A stretch of DNA of 23,200 nt from the IMG/VR virus record IMGVR_UViG_3300036770_002173, positions 1 to 23,200 of that record. One strand, written 5' to 3'. A program made the position numbers and the translations under genes. Source of the stretch: a virus. The stretch's first letter is position 1. Every line of letters starts with the position of its first letter. The notes beneath the pieces are model-generated. The model made no database searches, was not told the DNA's origin, and saw only the letters and a list, made by a program, of their open reading frames with translations. Below are positions 10,632 to 18,547 of this stretch, one piece after another.

Positions 10632-13600
10632 ATGCCAATTAATTTAGATCAGACGGGCCCAGCGCATTTATTAAGCACCGATGAAGATGGTCTGATCCTT
10701 AATGGCAGTCCAGTCATCTCAAAGAGTATTCATGTCAGTGACATCGAACCAAAGACCTATTTTGGTGATACTAATACTAAATTATTATGGTTAGATACCG
10801 GTACACAAGGCATCAGCATATTTCCAAATGGTGGAGCAGCCAATTATATTTTGAGAACTGATGGAAATGGTACATTAAGTTGGATACCTCCAAGCAGTAT
10901 TGATGCAACAAAGTTTCATTATTTCGTAAATGACGATGTTTTTGTAGCTGATCCAGGATCAGGATTTGTAAGTTTTCCTAGAGCCAATGGCACAGGAATG
11001 AGTACAACAACTAATCTTATAATTAGTGCTACTGATAAAAGTGGAAATAATATAGGAAGTTTTATTAATGCTCTTTCGGCTTATGGTAACAATAATCGTA
11101 GAGGATTTATCAAGATAGAAAGAGAGAATGATCCTAATCATTTTCAAATATTTGAATTTAGAACTTTAACAGATAATACTACATATTTTGAAATTGCTGT
11201 TACTGTAGTTAGAGTAGAGATTGGGGATGAGAATTTTCCCGACAATGATCCAGTTAGTATAACATTTAGCCCAGCAGGTCCAGAAGGTGTTGCTCAGGAT
11301 TTGACCAATTATGTGACTTTAAATGGTACACAAGACCTTAAAATTAAAACTTTAACGCAGCCATTTATTAAACAACCTGTTTTGAAGACCACAGAGTTTC
11401 TTTTAACTGGAGTCAATATTGGCGCAAGTGGTTTAATTACTTGTGATTCAACAGACTTATCTAATGTAACAATAGCATTAACTGGACAATTTACTTGTAC
11501 TGCTACAACTTTTGCAATAAATGATGCAATTCGTATTACTGGAACATTAACTGGTGCAGGATCAATTACTGGTTACTCTGATGGTAATGTATATTATGTG
11601 ATTGCCACTAACGGTTCCACAGAATTTACCTTGAGTAGTACTCTAGGTGGTAGTCCAATCACTACTGGACAAGGATCATCAACTGGATTAACTTTTTCAA
11701 GAGTTCAATTCACTATAAATGACATAGTTAAAATCGTAGGTAGTAATAGTGGTACTGGAACTATAACAGGATATGACCCTCTTGGTAGTTTATACTTTAT
11801 TATTTCAACAAATGGTGTAGATGAATTTACTCTAAGTGAAAATGTATCTGGTACAGCAGTTACAACATCAGCAGGTACAGTACTTGGAGCAATGACATTT
11901 ACCAGTAATGTAAGTACAAGTATAACATTTGATGATGGATTTAGTGATAATGGTTATGAAACTAAATTAACTGTACTTAAGAATACAGCAGACCGTAAAA
12001 TTATATTACCAGATGCAAATACTACACTAGTTGGTATTGATAATACTCAAACATTAAGTAATAAAACTATTATAGAGCCTAACATAACTGACCCAGATAT
12101 AAATCTTACATATTCTGGTGGTGCTGCTGCTACAAATATCACAGTATCAAGTGGTTTAGCCACTGCTTTTAATACAAGAATTGGCACTACAGCAGATAAT
12201 CAATACAGTTGGACCACTAATTTATACTATGATGGAACAGCCTGGCAGAAGGATGATAATGCAAGAGGTGCTTGGAGGTTAAATCAAGTAGCCCTGACTA
12301 CGGATAGTGCCAGTGAAATAGCCGTAACATATGCTCCTGTAGGTAGTTCAATAGTACAAGACCATTTAAAAATTGATGGATTAGGTGTAATTAGATTGCC
12401 AATTGATGTATCTAGCACTGATATAACTACAGGAACATTGGTTGTTGAAGGTGGAGTAGGAATAGGTGAGAATTTAAATGTAGGCGGGGACTTTAATCTT
12501 ACTGGAGATTTAATAGCAGGTAGTATTCAAAGTACACCAATTGGTACTAGTTTTAGAGAAACTGGTGCCTTTAGTACATTGAGTGCTACAGGAGAATTTG
12601 AAGTAACTGATGTTACAGAAAGTACTAGCCAATCTACAGGTGCAGCAGTTATTACTGGTGGATTAGGTGTAGGTAAAGCCATAAATGCCAAAGGCCCAGT
12701 ATGGTTTAATGATTTAGATCCTTTAGAAACAAAACTAATAGGTTATAGTCTAGTATTACAGGGTAATCAATCTAAACTTAGAGTAGGTCCTAATTATACA
12801 GCAGGTGCAGCAGATTATATTGATATTATAACAGATGAAGATAATCCATATATTAGTACAAGCAGTGATAATTTTACATTTTCAAATGTAAAGACTGGTG
12901 GAAATATAACACTTACTGCTACTGATGCTGCTGTAATTGTAGCAGAAGATACAGCAGCAACGGATAAGATCACTGGTGCGTTGCAGGTAGTAGGTGGAAT
13001 AGGTGTAAGTTTAGATATACATGCAGATGATATCTATGTATATGGACAAACAGGGTTAGCAAACACAGCCAGTCAAGTTGTTAGTTTAGCTGCCACACAA
13101 ACATTGACGAATAAAACTTTAACAGAACCTACAATTGATGATGCAGTTATAACAGGAACGATTAATACAGGGCCCAATACACCTGGATTATTAGGTCAAT
13201 TGTTAAGTAGTACTGGTACAGGTGTTGCTTGGGTCAATCCTGTAAGTTTTAGTGCTATGGTTTACGAAAAAGGATCTGACCAAAATATCAACCCAAGTGG
13301 TGATGTTAGTTGGAACAGTAATGTTCTTTCAAGTCTTGGTTCAAGTTTTGGTTCTATGAACGTGAATGGTATATTTACTTTCAGTGTAGCAGGAACATAT
13401 TTGGTTACTTTAAACTATAGTCTTACTGACATCAATGGTGGATCAGCGTATCCATCGACTGATTTTTGGATTAAGAAAAATAACTTAAATACTGTAAAAT
13501 ATTGTCAAATTTTGACTAATGGAGTAAGACGTGGCAGTGTAAGTGAGATGATTGATTTTGCTGTCAATGATACACTAATTTGGTTTGTGAATACTGCATT

Positions 13601-13658
13601 ACGAGTAAATGGTGGTGCTGCTACTGGTAGCCGAATTACTATAATTCGTGTAGCTTGA
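10632..13658 (+). CDS. Virion fibre protein with repeated beta modules and a C1q/TNF-like tip
   Basis: 1,008 residues. ATG 10632 follows TAAGGAG (10615-10621) by 10 bases, and this ribosome site overlaps the stop of the giant fibre gene, so the two are probably translated from one transcript. Residues about 68-88 hold the phage fibre motif YILRTDGNGTLSW. Residues about 90-219 are the DPGSG module shared with the giant protein. Residues about 284-423 hold two copies of a GS-x-TGY...TNG...FTLS...G module. The rest has motifs common in marine myovirus fibres: TQTLSNKT and TQTLTNKT (about 471 and 821) and three GGVGIG-type motifs (about 600, 670, 780). Residues about 872-1008 look like a C1q/TNF jelly roll (GIFTFSVAGTYLVTLNYSL, closing SRITIIRVA). 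Exact position in the virion is not known. Confidence 0.85.
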   Translation: MPINLDQTGPAHLLSTDEDGLILNGSPVISKSIHVSDIEPKTYFGDTNTKLLWLDTGTQGISIFPNGGAANYILRTDGNGTLSWIPPSSIDATKFHYFVNDDVFVADPGSGFVSFPRANGTGMSTTTNLIISATDKSGNNIGSFINALSAYGNNNRRGFIKIERENDPNHFQIFEFRTLTDNTTYFEIAVTVVRVEIGDENFPDNDPVSITFSPAGPEGVAQDLTNYVTLNGTQDLKIKTLTQPFIKQPVLKTTEFLLTGVNIGASGLITCDSTDLSNVTIALTGQFTCTATTFAINDAIRITGTLTGAGSITGYSDGNVYYVIATNGSTEFTLSSTLGGSPITTGQGSSTGLTFSRVQFTINDIVKIVGSNSGTGTITGYDPLGSLYFIISTNGVDEFTLSENVSGTAVTTSAGTVLGAMTFTSNVSTSITFDDGFSDNGYETKLTVLKNTADRKIILPDANTTLVGIDNTQTLSNKTIIEPNITDPDINLTYSGGAAATNITVSSGLATAFNTRIGTTADNQYSWTTNLYYDGTAWQKDDNARGAWRLNQVALTTDSASEIAVTYAPVGSSIVQDHLKIDGLGVIRLPIDVSSTDITTGTLVVEGGVGIGENLNVGGDFNLTGDLIAGSIQSTPIGTSFRETGAFSTLSATGEFEVTDVTESTSQSTGAAVITGGLGVGKAINAKGPVWFNDLDPLETKLIGYSLVLQGNQSKLRVGPNYTAGAADYIDIITDEDNPYISTSSDNFTFSNVKTGGNITLTATDAAVIVAEDTAATDKITGALQVVGGIGVSLDIHADDIYVYGQTGLANTASQVVSLAATQTLTNKTLTEPTIDDAVITGTINTGPNTPGLLGQLLSSTGTGVAWVNPVSFSAMVYEKGSDQNINPSGDVSWNSNVLSSLGSSFGSMNVNGIFTFSVAGTYLVTLNYSLTDINGGSAYPSTDFWIKKNNLNTVKYCQILTNGVRRGSVSEMIDFAVNDTLIWFVNTALRVNGGAATGSRITIIRVA

Positions 13659-13660
13659 TG

Positions 13661-13688
13661 TTGACAATGTAAAAAATTCCTGTATAAT
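13661..13688 (+). promoter_or_regulatory. Consensus sigma70-type promoter for the glycosyltransferase cassette
   Basis: TTGACA (13661-13666) and TATAAT (13683-13688) both match the bacterial housekeeping consensus exactly, separated by 16 bases. It starts 2 bases after the stop of the fibre gene. Transcription would start near 13692-13696, leaving a leader of under 20 bases before ATG 13711. Confidence 0.8.
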
Positions 13689-13710
13689 GTCAGCATAGAT
13701 AACTACAACT

Positions 13711-14457
13711 ATGCAAGAATTAGGAATGTATTGTCTCTGTTACGTAGGCAGAGAACCCAAAAAGAGTCAATTTAACCAGCAGAATTTAATGTGCGGGTCA
13801 GTGAACTATAACTATGCAGATGTTATAGCCATGCAAAGTCGCGGATTCTTAATGGATCATACTGGCGGAGAGCATATAAGTCATATGAATAGTGACTTTG
13901 GAAGTTTAACTGGATTGTTTTGGGTATGGAAAAATACAGATCATGAATTTAAAGGAACTAATACTTATAGAATTTTTTGGGATGACGAACTTGATCTAAG
14001 ACCAAACAGAGTATATGTTCCTGAATCTAAAGATATTGTTACAGCAATTAAAGGGTTTGCCCCTCATGTTGATAATGTTTATGATCATTTTAGTCATTGT
14101 CATAATAGTTTAGGATGGCAATTATTATATGGTCTAGCTGGTGATCGTCGTATACCTATTACAATTTCGATGATAGATCAGTTAAGAACTTACAAATATC
14201 TTATTCCTTTTCATATGTTCACTGCTCACAGAAGTATTTTTAATACTATTTGTGAACATTTGTTTTCAATTTTATTTGAGTTTCATTCAAACTACGCTAG
14301 TTTTCTACCAGAAATTTATAGAAGAAATCAACAGGTTAGGTTTTATGATTTTTTTGCAGAAAGAATTTTACATTTGATTTTAGCAAATAATTATTATTTC
14401 TTAGGAAAAGTAGACGTAGCACATTTACCTATTTTGGACATAGATCATCATGCTTGA
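13711..14457 (+). CDS. DUF4422-type putative glycosyltransferase
   Basis: 248 residues. The layout matches DUF4422, a family found in capsule and surface-polysaccharide loci. Features are ISHMNSDFGSLTGLFWVWKN (about residues 56-75), YRIFWDDEL where the family has an HYRR-like segment, then HMFTAHRSIFNTICEHLFSILFEF and an Arg/Phe-rich ERILHLIL stretch toward the C-terminus. The expected role is transfer of a sugar to a glycan or protein; donor and acceptor are unknown. No Shine-Dalgarno sequence precedes ATG 13711, so initiation may use the very short leader. ATG 13726, five codons in, is an alternative but has AGGA directly against it. The stop overlaps the next start by 8 bases, so translation is probably coupled. 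Confidence 0.75.
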   Translation: MQELGMYCLCYVGREPKKSQFNQQNLMCGSVNYNYADVIAMQSRGFLMDHTGGEHISHMNSDFGSLTGLFWVWKNTDHEFKGTNTYRIFWDDELDLRPNRVYVPESKDIVTAIKGFAPHVDNVYDHFSHCHNSLGWQLLYGLAGDRRIPITISMIDQLRTYKYLIPFHMFTAHRSIFNTICEHLFSILFEFHSNYASFLPEIYRRNQQVRFYDFFAERILHLILANNYYFLGKVDVAHLPILDIDHHA

Positions 14458-15706
14458 TAATAAAAAAATACAACCTTTTTTGCTTGACTATGTAAAAGAC
14501 CCTACGAATCCAGAAACAAATTTTGTTATGGCTTTAGAATATGATAATATGGGTCAATTGGCCAGTGCTGTTAGTTATTATCTACGTACTGCTGAAAGAG
14601 CCTATGATGATTTATTAAAATATGAATGTTTGATTAGAGCCAGTATTTGTTTTGAAAAACAAGGTAGTAGAAATTTTACAGTAAAAGGATTACTACAACA
14701 TGCCATTTCTATACTACCAAATAGACCAGAAGCCTACTATCATTTAAGTAGATTTTATGAACATAAACAAGATGATGGTCATTGGAATGATACTTATATG
14801 ATTGCTAGTATTGGTGAAAAGGTAGCCGACTATGCTAATGTTGGTTTAAGAACAGATGTAGGTTATTTAGGTAAAGATAGTTTATTATTTCAAAAAGCCC
14901 TAAGTGGTTGGAACTGTGGGCTTTGTGATGAGAGTAGAACAATTTTTAAAAACTTAATGCGTAGTGAACAGTTACCAGAAGATTATAAACGTATTGTTTA
15001 TAATAACTTAAAGTTTATGAGTAATTATATTGAAATACCTTTTGATACTTACGATAAAAGTAAGTATTCTAAACTACGTTATAAGTTTCTTGGTGCTGAA
15101 AATATTGAGGCAAATTACAGTGAAGCATATCAGGATATGTTTGTTCTCAGTATGCTCAATGGCAAGAGAGGTGGAACATTTATTGAGGTAGGTGCAGGTA
15201 GACCATTTTATGGAAACAATACTGCATTGTTAGAAAAAGATTTCGCTTGGCGTGGAATAAGTATTGACTTAGATGAACGTCAAGTTAGTAATGATCGTAA
15301 GACACCTTTTTTAATTAAAAATGCTTTAGAAATTGATTATAGTAGAATTATTCGTGAACTTAATTTAGGTCCTGTTGTAGATTATCTGCAACTTGACTGC
15401 GACCCACCAGAAGTAACTTTTGAAATATTAAAACGTATTCCTTTTGATGATTTTAAGTTTAGGGTTATAACTTATGAACATGATTATTACAATACAGATA
15501 AAAAAGAATTAAGACAGCAATCAAGAGATTATTTGTTATCTAAAGGATATGTTCTAGTGGCTACTGATATTGCCCCAGATGAATGGCGTAATTATGAGGA
15601 TTGGTATGTATATCCAGATCACGTTGATAAAGAAATCTATTCTATTATGAGAGATCTCAGTGACGCCACTAAAAAGGGCGAAAATTACATTTTAGCAGGA
15701 CAATAA
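14450..15706 (+). CDS. TPR-like plus FkbM-type methyltransferase fusion protein
   Basis: 418 residues. Residues about 1-200 are helical and tetratricopeptide-like (ETNFVMALEYDNMGQLASAV, then LPNRPEAYYHLSRFYEH). The C-terminal half looks like an FkbM-family SAM-dependent methyltransferase: YSEAYQDMFVLSMLNGKRGG leads into the SAM-binding loop FIEVGAGRPFYGNNTALLEK (about residues 222-262). DYLQLDCDPPEVTF and VITYEHDYY follow, then EDWYVYPDHV near the end. FkbM proteins O-methylate sugars or small molecules; in glycan loci they cap or modify sugars. The start ATG 14450 lies inside the end of the DUF4422 gene and its own ribosome site is weak, consistent with coupling. The next gene starts 2 bases after its stop. 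Confidence 0.8.
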   Translation: MLDNKKIQPFLLDYVKDPTNPETNFVMALEYDNMGQLASAVSYYLRTAERAYDDLLKYECLIRASICFEKQGSRNFTVKGLLQHAISILPNRPEAYYHLSRFYEHKQDDGHWNDTYMIASIGEKVADYANVGLRTDVGYLGKDSLLFQKALSGWNCGLCDESRTIFKNLMRSEQLPEDYKRIVYNNLKFMSNYIEIPFDTYDKSKYSKLRYKFLGAENIEANYSEAYQDMFVLSMLNGKRGGTFIEVGAGRPFYGNNTALLEKDFAWRGISIDLDERQVSNDRKTPFLIKNALEIDYSRIIRELNLGPVVDYLQLDCDPPEVTFEILKRIPFDDFKFRVITYEHDYYNTDKKELRQQSRDYLLSKGYVLVATDIAPDEWRNYEDWYVYPDHVDKEIYSIMRDLSDATKKGENYILAGQ

Positions 15707-15708
15707 TT

Positions 15709-16488
15709 ATGATTCCAGTAATAGGTACTTGTGTAGTTTTTACAACACATTGGGTTGAACGTTTGTTGGCCAGTGTGGATTTTCCTGTAGAAAATTTCCT
15801 TATTATTAATAATAATGGTAAAGGTGAGATAACAGAAAATTTAGATGCATTGGCCAAAGTTAAACGTAGGTTCATTAAAAATGTTCACGTTATTCATATG
15901 CCTTGTAATTTAGGAGTTCCAGCAAGTTGGAATCTTATAATTAAAAGTTATATGATGGCTCCTTATTGGGTTATTGTAAATGATGATGTAGCATTTGGTA
16001 GGGGCATACTAAAAGAAATTTATGACAAGGTTAATGAAGATCCAGAAGTAGCCATTATTCATGCTAACCAAGGAGACTTTAATGTAGGTAGTTGGGACTT
16101 GTTTTGTCTAAGAGATCATGCAGTTGCTAAGTTTGGTCTCTTTGATGAAAATATGTATCCTGCATATTGTGAGGATGATGATTATATCATGCGTATGATG
16201 CATGCCGGAGTCAAAAAAGTACTAGGCTTAAACAGTATGTATTATCATGGTGATGGTGATAAAACTGAATATCATTTTTACGGAGGTAACACACGTAGAC
16301 ATGATCCAGAAGTTATGAAAAAATTAGATGAAGCCCGTGATATGAACATTGAATATCTCACAGAAAAATGGGATAAACATTGGAGAACATGTTGGCCAAC
16401 TACAGAACCTTGGATAGGTCAGCCGCATGTTCTTAATGAACAAAGATTCGATTTAGAATTTTTACGCAAGAAGTATATAGGATTTTAG
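15709..16488 (+). CDS. GT-A fold glycosyltransferase (family 2-like)
   Basis: 259 residues. The N-terminus reads IGTCVVFTTHWVERLLASV, then FLIINNNGKGE and NLGVPASWN (residues 67-75), the nucleotide-sugar-binding part of GT2-type enzymes. VNDDV (residues 90-94) is the likely metal/UDP-binding acidic motif, and CEDDDYIMRMMHAG (154-167) occupies the usual catalytic-acid region. AGGA (15697-15700) sits 8 bases before ATG 15709. It is the third gene of the cassette and its stop meets the oppositely oriented Nudix gene with a 4-base overlap. It is expected to be soluble; I see no transmembrane segment. Confidence 0.85.
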   Translation: MIPVIGTCVVFTTHWVERLLASVDFPVENFLIINNNGKGEITENLDALAKVKRRFIKNVHVIHMPCNLGVPASWNLIIKSYMMAPYWVIVNDDVAFGRGILKEIYDKVNEDPEVAIIHANQGDFNVGSWDLFCLRDHAVAKFGLFDENMYPAYCEDDDYIMRMMHAGVKKVLGLNSMYYHGDGDKTEYHFYGGNTRRHDPEVMKKLDEARDMNIEYLTEKWDKHWRTCWPTTEPWIGQPHVLNEQRFDLEFLRKKYIGF

Positions 16489-16497
16489 ATTAAATCC
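16480..16497. terminator. Possible weak bidirectional hairpin at the convergent gene ends
   Basis: GGATTT (16480-16485) pairs with AAATCC (16492-16497) around a 6-base loop, exactly where the GT2 stop and the Nudix stop overlap. The stem is short and AT-rich and no strong T-run follows, so termination is only a suggestion. Confidence 0.25.
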
Positions 16498-16934
16498 ATT
16501 ACATTAAAAATAGTTTCTAATTTATTACGAATATTTCTGTTACTAAAACTACTTCTAAGACCTTGGTGCAAAGGCTTAGGTGCGAGATCAATAGTACTCC
16601 AACTATAACCTGAATGTTCTTTGCTCAGTGTAGGTAAAAATTCTCGATCAACTACACATAGAAAAGTATGAAAATGAAATACTTTATCATTACTAACAAA
16701 AGTTTCTAAGGGTATAGATTTTATAATGTTAGGCAAATCGCCAATTTCTTCTTTCATTTCTCTAAGAAGACTTTGCCAAGCATTTTCACCAGACTCGGCA
16801 GTACCACCTACTAGACTCCAAGTTCCCCGATGTTTGCCATCTGATTTTTGTAATAGAAGAATTTTTTTAGTTTTTTTAGCGTAGAATAATGCACCGCTAC
16901 AAATTATTTGATCTTTTAAAGAATTAATTTCCAA
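16485..16934 (-). CDS. Nudix hydrolase
   Basis: 149 residues. The Nudix box is complete: G44-x5-E50-x7-R58-E59-M-x-E62-E63-x-G65, with Asp at the final, usually hydrophobic, position followed by Leu. Nudix enzymes cleave nucleoside diphosphates linked to another group, such as mutagenic nucleotides, ADP-ribose, NDP-sugars or RNA caps; the substrate cannot be read here. No ATG is available: an in-frame TAG lies three codons upstream, so TTG 16934 is the best start. It has AGGAG almost touching it; a rarer ATT start two codons on would be spaced better. The first 19 bases overlap the end of gp15, so it is probably co-translated with the neck/tail-completion genes. Confidence 0.85.
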   Translation of the reverse strand: MEINSLKDQIICSGALFYAKKTKKILLLQKSDGKHRGTWSLVGGTAESGENAWQSLLREMKEEIGDLPNIIKSIPLETFVSNDKVFHFHTFLCVVDREFLPTLSKEHSGYSWSTIDLAPKPLHQGLRSSFSNRNIRNKLETIFNVMDLI

Positions 16935-18547
16935 TCTCCTCTACGGTATTCACCTTCAAAACTTTTACTCCACCGAATACCGTCCCATTTATATTGTACA
17001 TTACTATGTATATTAGTTAGATAAAATATGGTATTTTTTTCTTTAGTACTATCAAAAATCACATGCCAGTTTGAGCCAGTCCATTCAATTATATCATTTG
17101 TATTTGCTATAAAATCTTTCCCGTTAGAATTTTTCCAAGCATCTGGACCGTCTTGGTTTACATTTAAAATATAAGTAATAACATCATCAATTATAGCATC
17201 ATCAATTAGTCGTATAACTAATTTGCCATCTATATTATGCGGAACAAAATTAACAGCCATATCATTGATATAAACTTCGATATCGTCTACTTTAGCATAA
17301 TCTATATTAGTATCAATTCTGTTACTGTTATTTTCTGCAATTAATGTCTCTCTGATTCCACCACCAATATTATTAATAATTAGATATCTAGTTCCTACAA
17401 TAGGTATTGGTAATCCGCTGTTAGGACCTTTAGTTTCTGGATCTACAATAGCATCAAATGTTCCAGGACTATTGGGTCTGTATGGTGTTATTATATCAGT
17501 ATTACTAGGATAGGTATCTTGATCCCAGTTAATATGTAAGCATGTTTCATCTAAAGGATTAAGAGCAATACGTCCTATGACATCAGTACCATTAGGTTGT
17601 CGTAAAAATATTTTACTTTCACCAGATTGAAAATTATTGATATGTTTTCCAATTATTGCACGCCAGTTTAATGCATTGCTAGTGTTAGGTTCGTCATACG
17701 TGATATCATTGTTTCTGTGTCCTTCTGTGGTAGGACTAAAAATTTTAGCACATCCGCCGTACACTATTATATCATATGTGGACGCATCTATAATAATAGG
17801 ACTTGGAAGTTGATCATATAGTGCTTTGGTTCCCTCATTAGGGTCTGCTCCTAACCCATCAATATATCCTTGGGCACTTTCTCCAATGTTAGAATACATG
17901 CTCATAACAATCCTACTAACAATTCCAAGCTTTTTAACTTTACTAGGAGGACTAATCCATATAGGCATGCTGAGAGTCAATGATGCAATATCAATTGGGC
18001 TATCTTGACCCACTGGTATTTGTCTACTACTAAAATTAACATCATCCAAATAGACTACGCTAAGGCTAGTCCAATCTACGAAATTGTCTGTAGTTTGTAT
18101 ATCTAAACTAGGATTGAATAACATTAGTATTTGTTCTAATATTTGTAATTTTTGTTCAGTGCTGCCAGTCCAAATATCTGCTTTTACTACTAGTTTATAG
18201 GGAGTGGGCATCAATCTTTCTACTGTATATTGACTTCCTTGGCTACTGTTGTATTCGCCATTTTCTATACCTCTTTCACGTAAATGAACTTTGCCTACAA
18301 AAGTTGGGTCTGCTAAACGATCCTTCTCCATTTCTAAACTTGAAATAGATACAGCGATTCTTGGAGGCCCGTTAACTTTATTTTCACTATTTTGTTTGAT
18401 TAAATTGGCTACTTGACGGTCTATATCACCGTACATGACTGGTACAGGTACTAACCTACCATCACCAAATTTTACTACAAAATTACTAAGTAATCGTATG
18501 GTTTGTAGTAGGTATCTTCTTATCTGACCATCATAAAAAAACTGCAT
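16916..18547 (-). CDS. gp15: Tail sheath stabiliser and completion protein, T4 gp15-like, with long C-terminal extension
   Basis: 543 residues, about twice T4 gp15 (272). The first roughly 230 residues fit gp15: FFYDGQIRRY at the start (T4 has FYNSSFRRY), VPVPVMYGD, then PTPYKLVVKADIWTGSTEQK and ILEQILMLFNPSLD, matching T4's PxPIKMIYELSIFTR and QIVEQILPYFQPHF, and PIWISPPSKV. gp15 caps the head-proximal end of the tail tube and sheath and joins the tail to the neck. The extra 300 residues include DDIEVYINDMAV, IIEWTGSNWHVIFDS and YKWDGIRW and look beta-rich; their function is unknown. The start overlaps the gp14 stop by one base (TAATG), and the end overlaps the Nudix gene. Confidence 0.85.
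   Translation of the reverse strand: MQFFYDGQIRRYLLQTIRLLSNFVVKFGDGRLVPVPVMYGDIDRQVANLIKQNSENKVNGPPRIAVSISSLEMEKDRLADPTFVGKVHLRERGIENGEYNSSQGSQYTVERLMPTPYKLVVKADIWTGSTEQKLQILEQILMLFNPSLDIQTTDNFVDWTSLSVVYLDDVNFSSRQIPVGQDSPIDIASLTLSMPIWISPPSKVKKLGIVSRIVMSMYSNIGESAQGYIDGLGADPNEGTKALYDQLPSPIIIDASTYDIIVYGGCAKIFSPTTEGHRNNDITYDEPNTSNALNWRAIIGKHINNFQSGESKIFLRQPNGTDVIGRIALNPLDETCLHINWDQDTYPSNTDIITPYRPNSPGTFDAIVDPETKGPNSGLPIPIVGTRYLIINNIGGGIRETLIAENNSNRIDTNIDYAKVDDIEVYINDMAVNFVPHNIDGKLVIRLIDDAIIDDVITYILNVNQDGPDAWKNSNGKDFIANTNDIIEWTGSNWHVIFDSTKEKNTIFYLTNIHSNVQYKWDGIRWSKSFEGEYRRGDWKLIL

Noticed and set aside
10959-11147. Minus-strand 62-codon open frame in the second fibre gene
   Set aside because: It is antisense to the DPGSG module, which is supported by homology to the giant protein.
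17826-18008. Plus-strand 60-codon open frame inside gp15
   Set aside because: It is antisense to strongly matching gp15 sequence and has no start signals.
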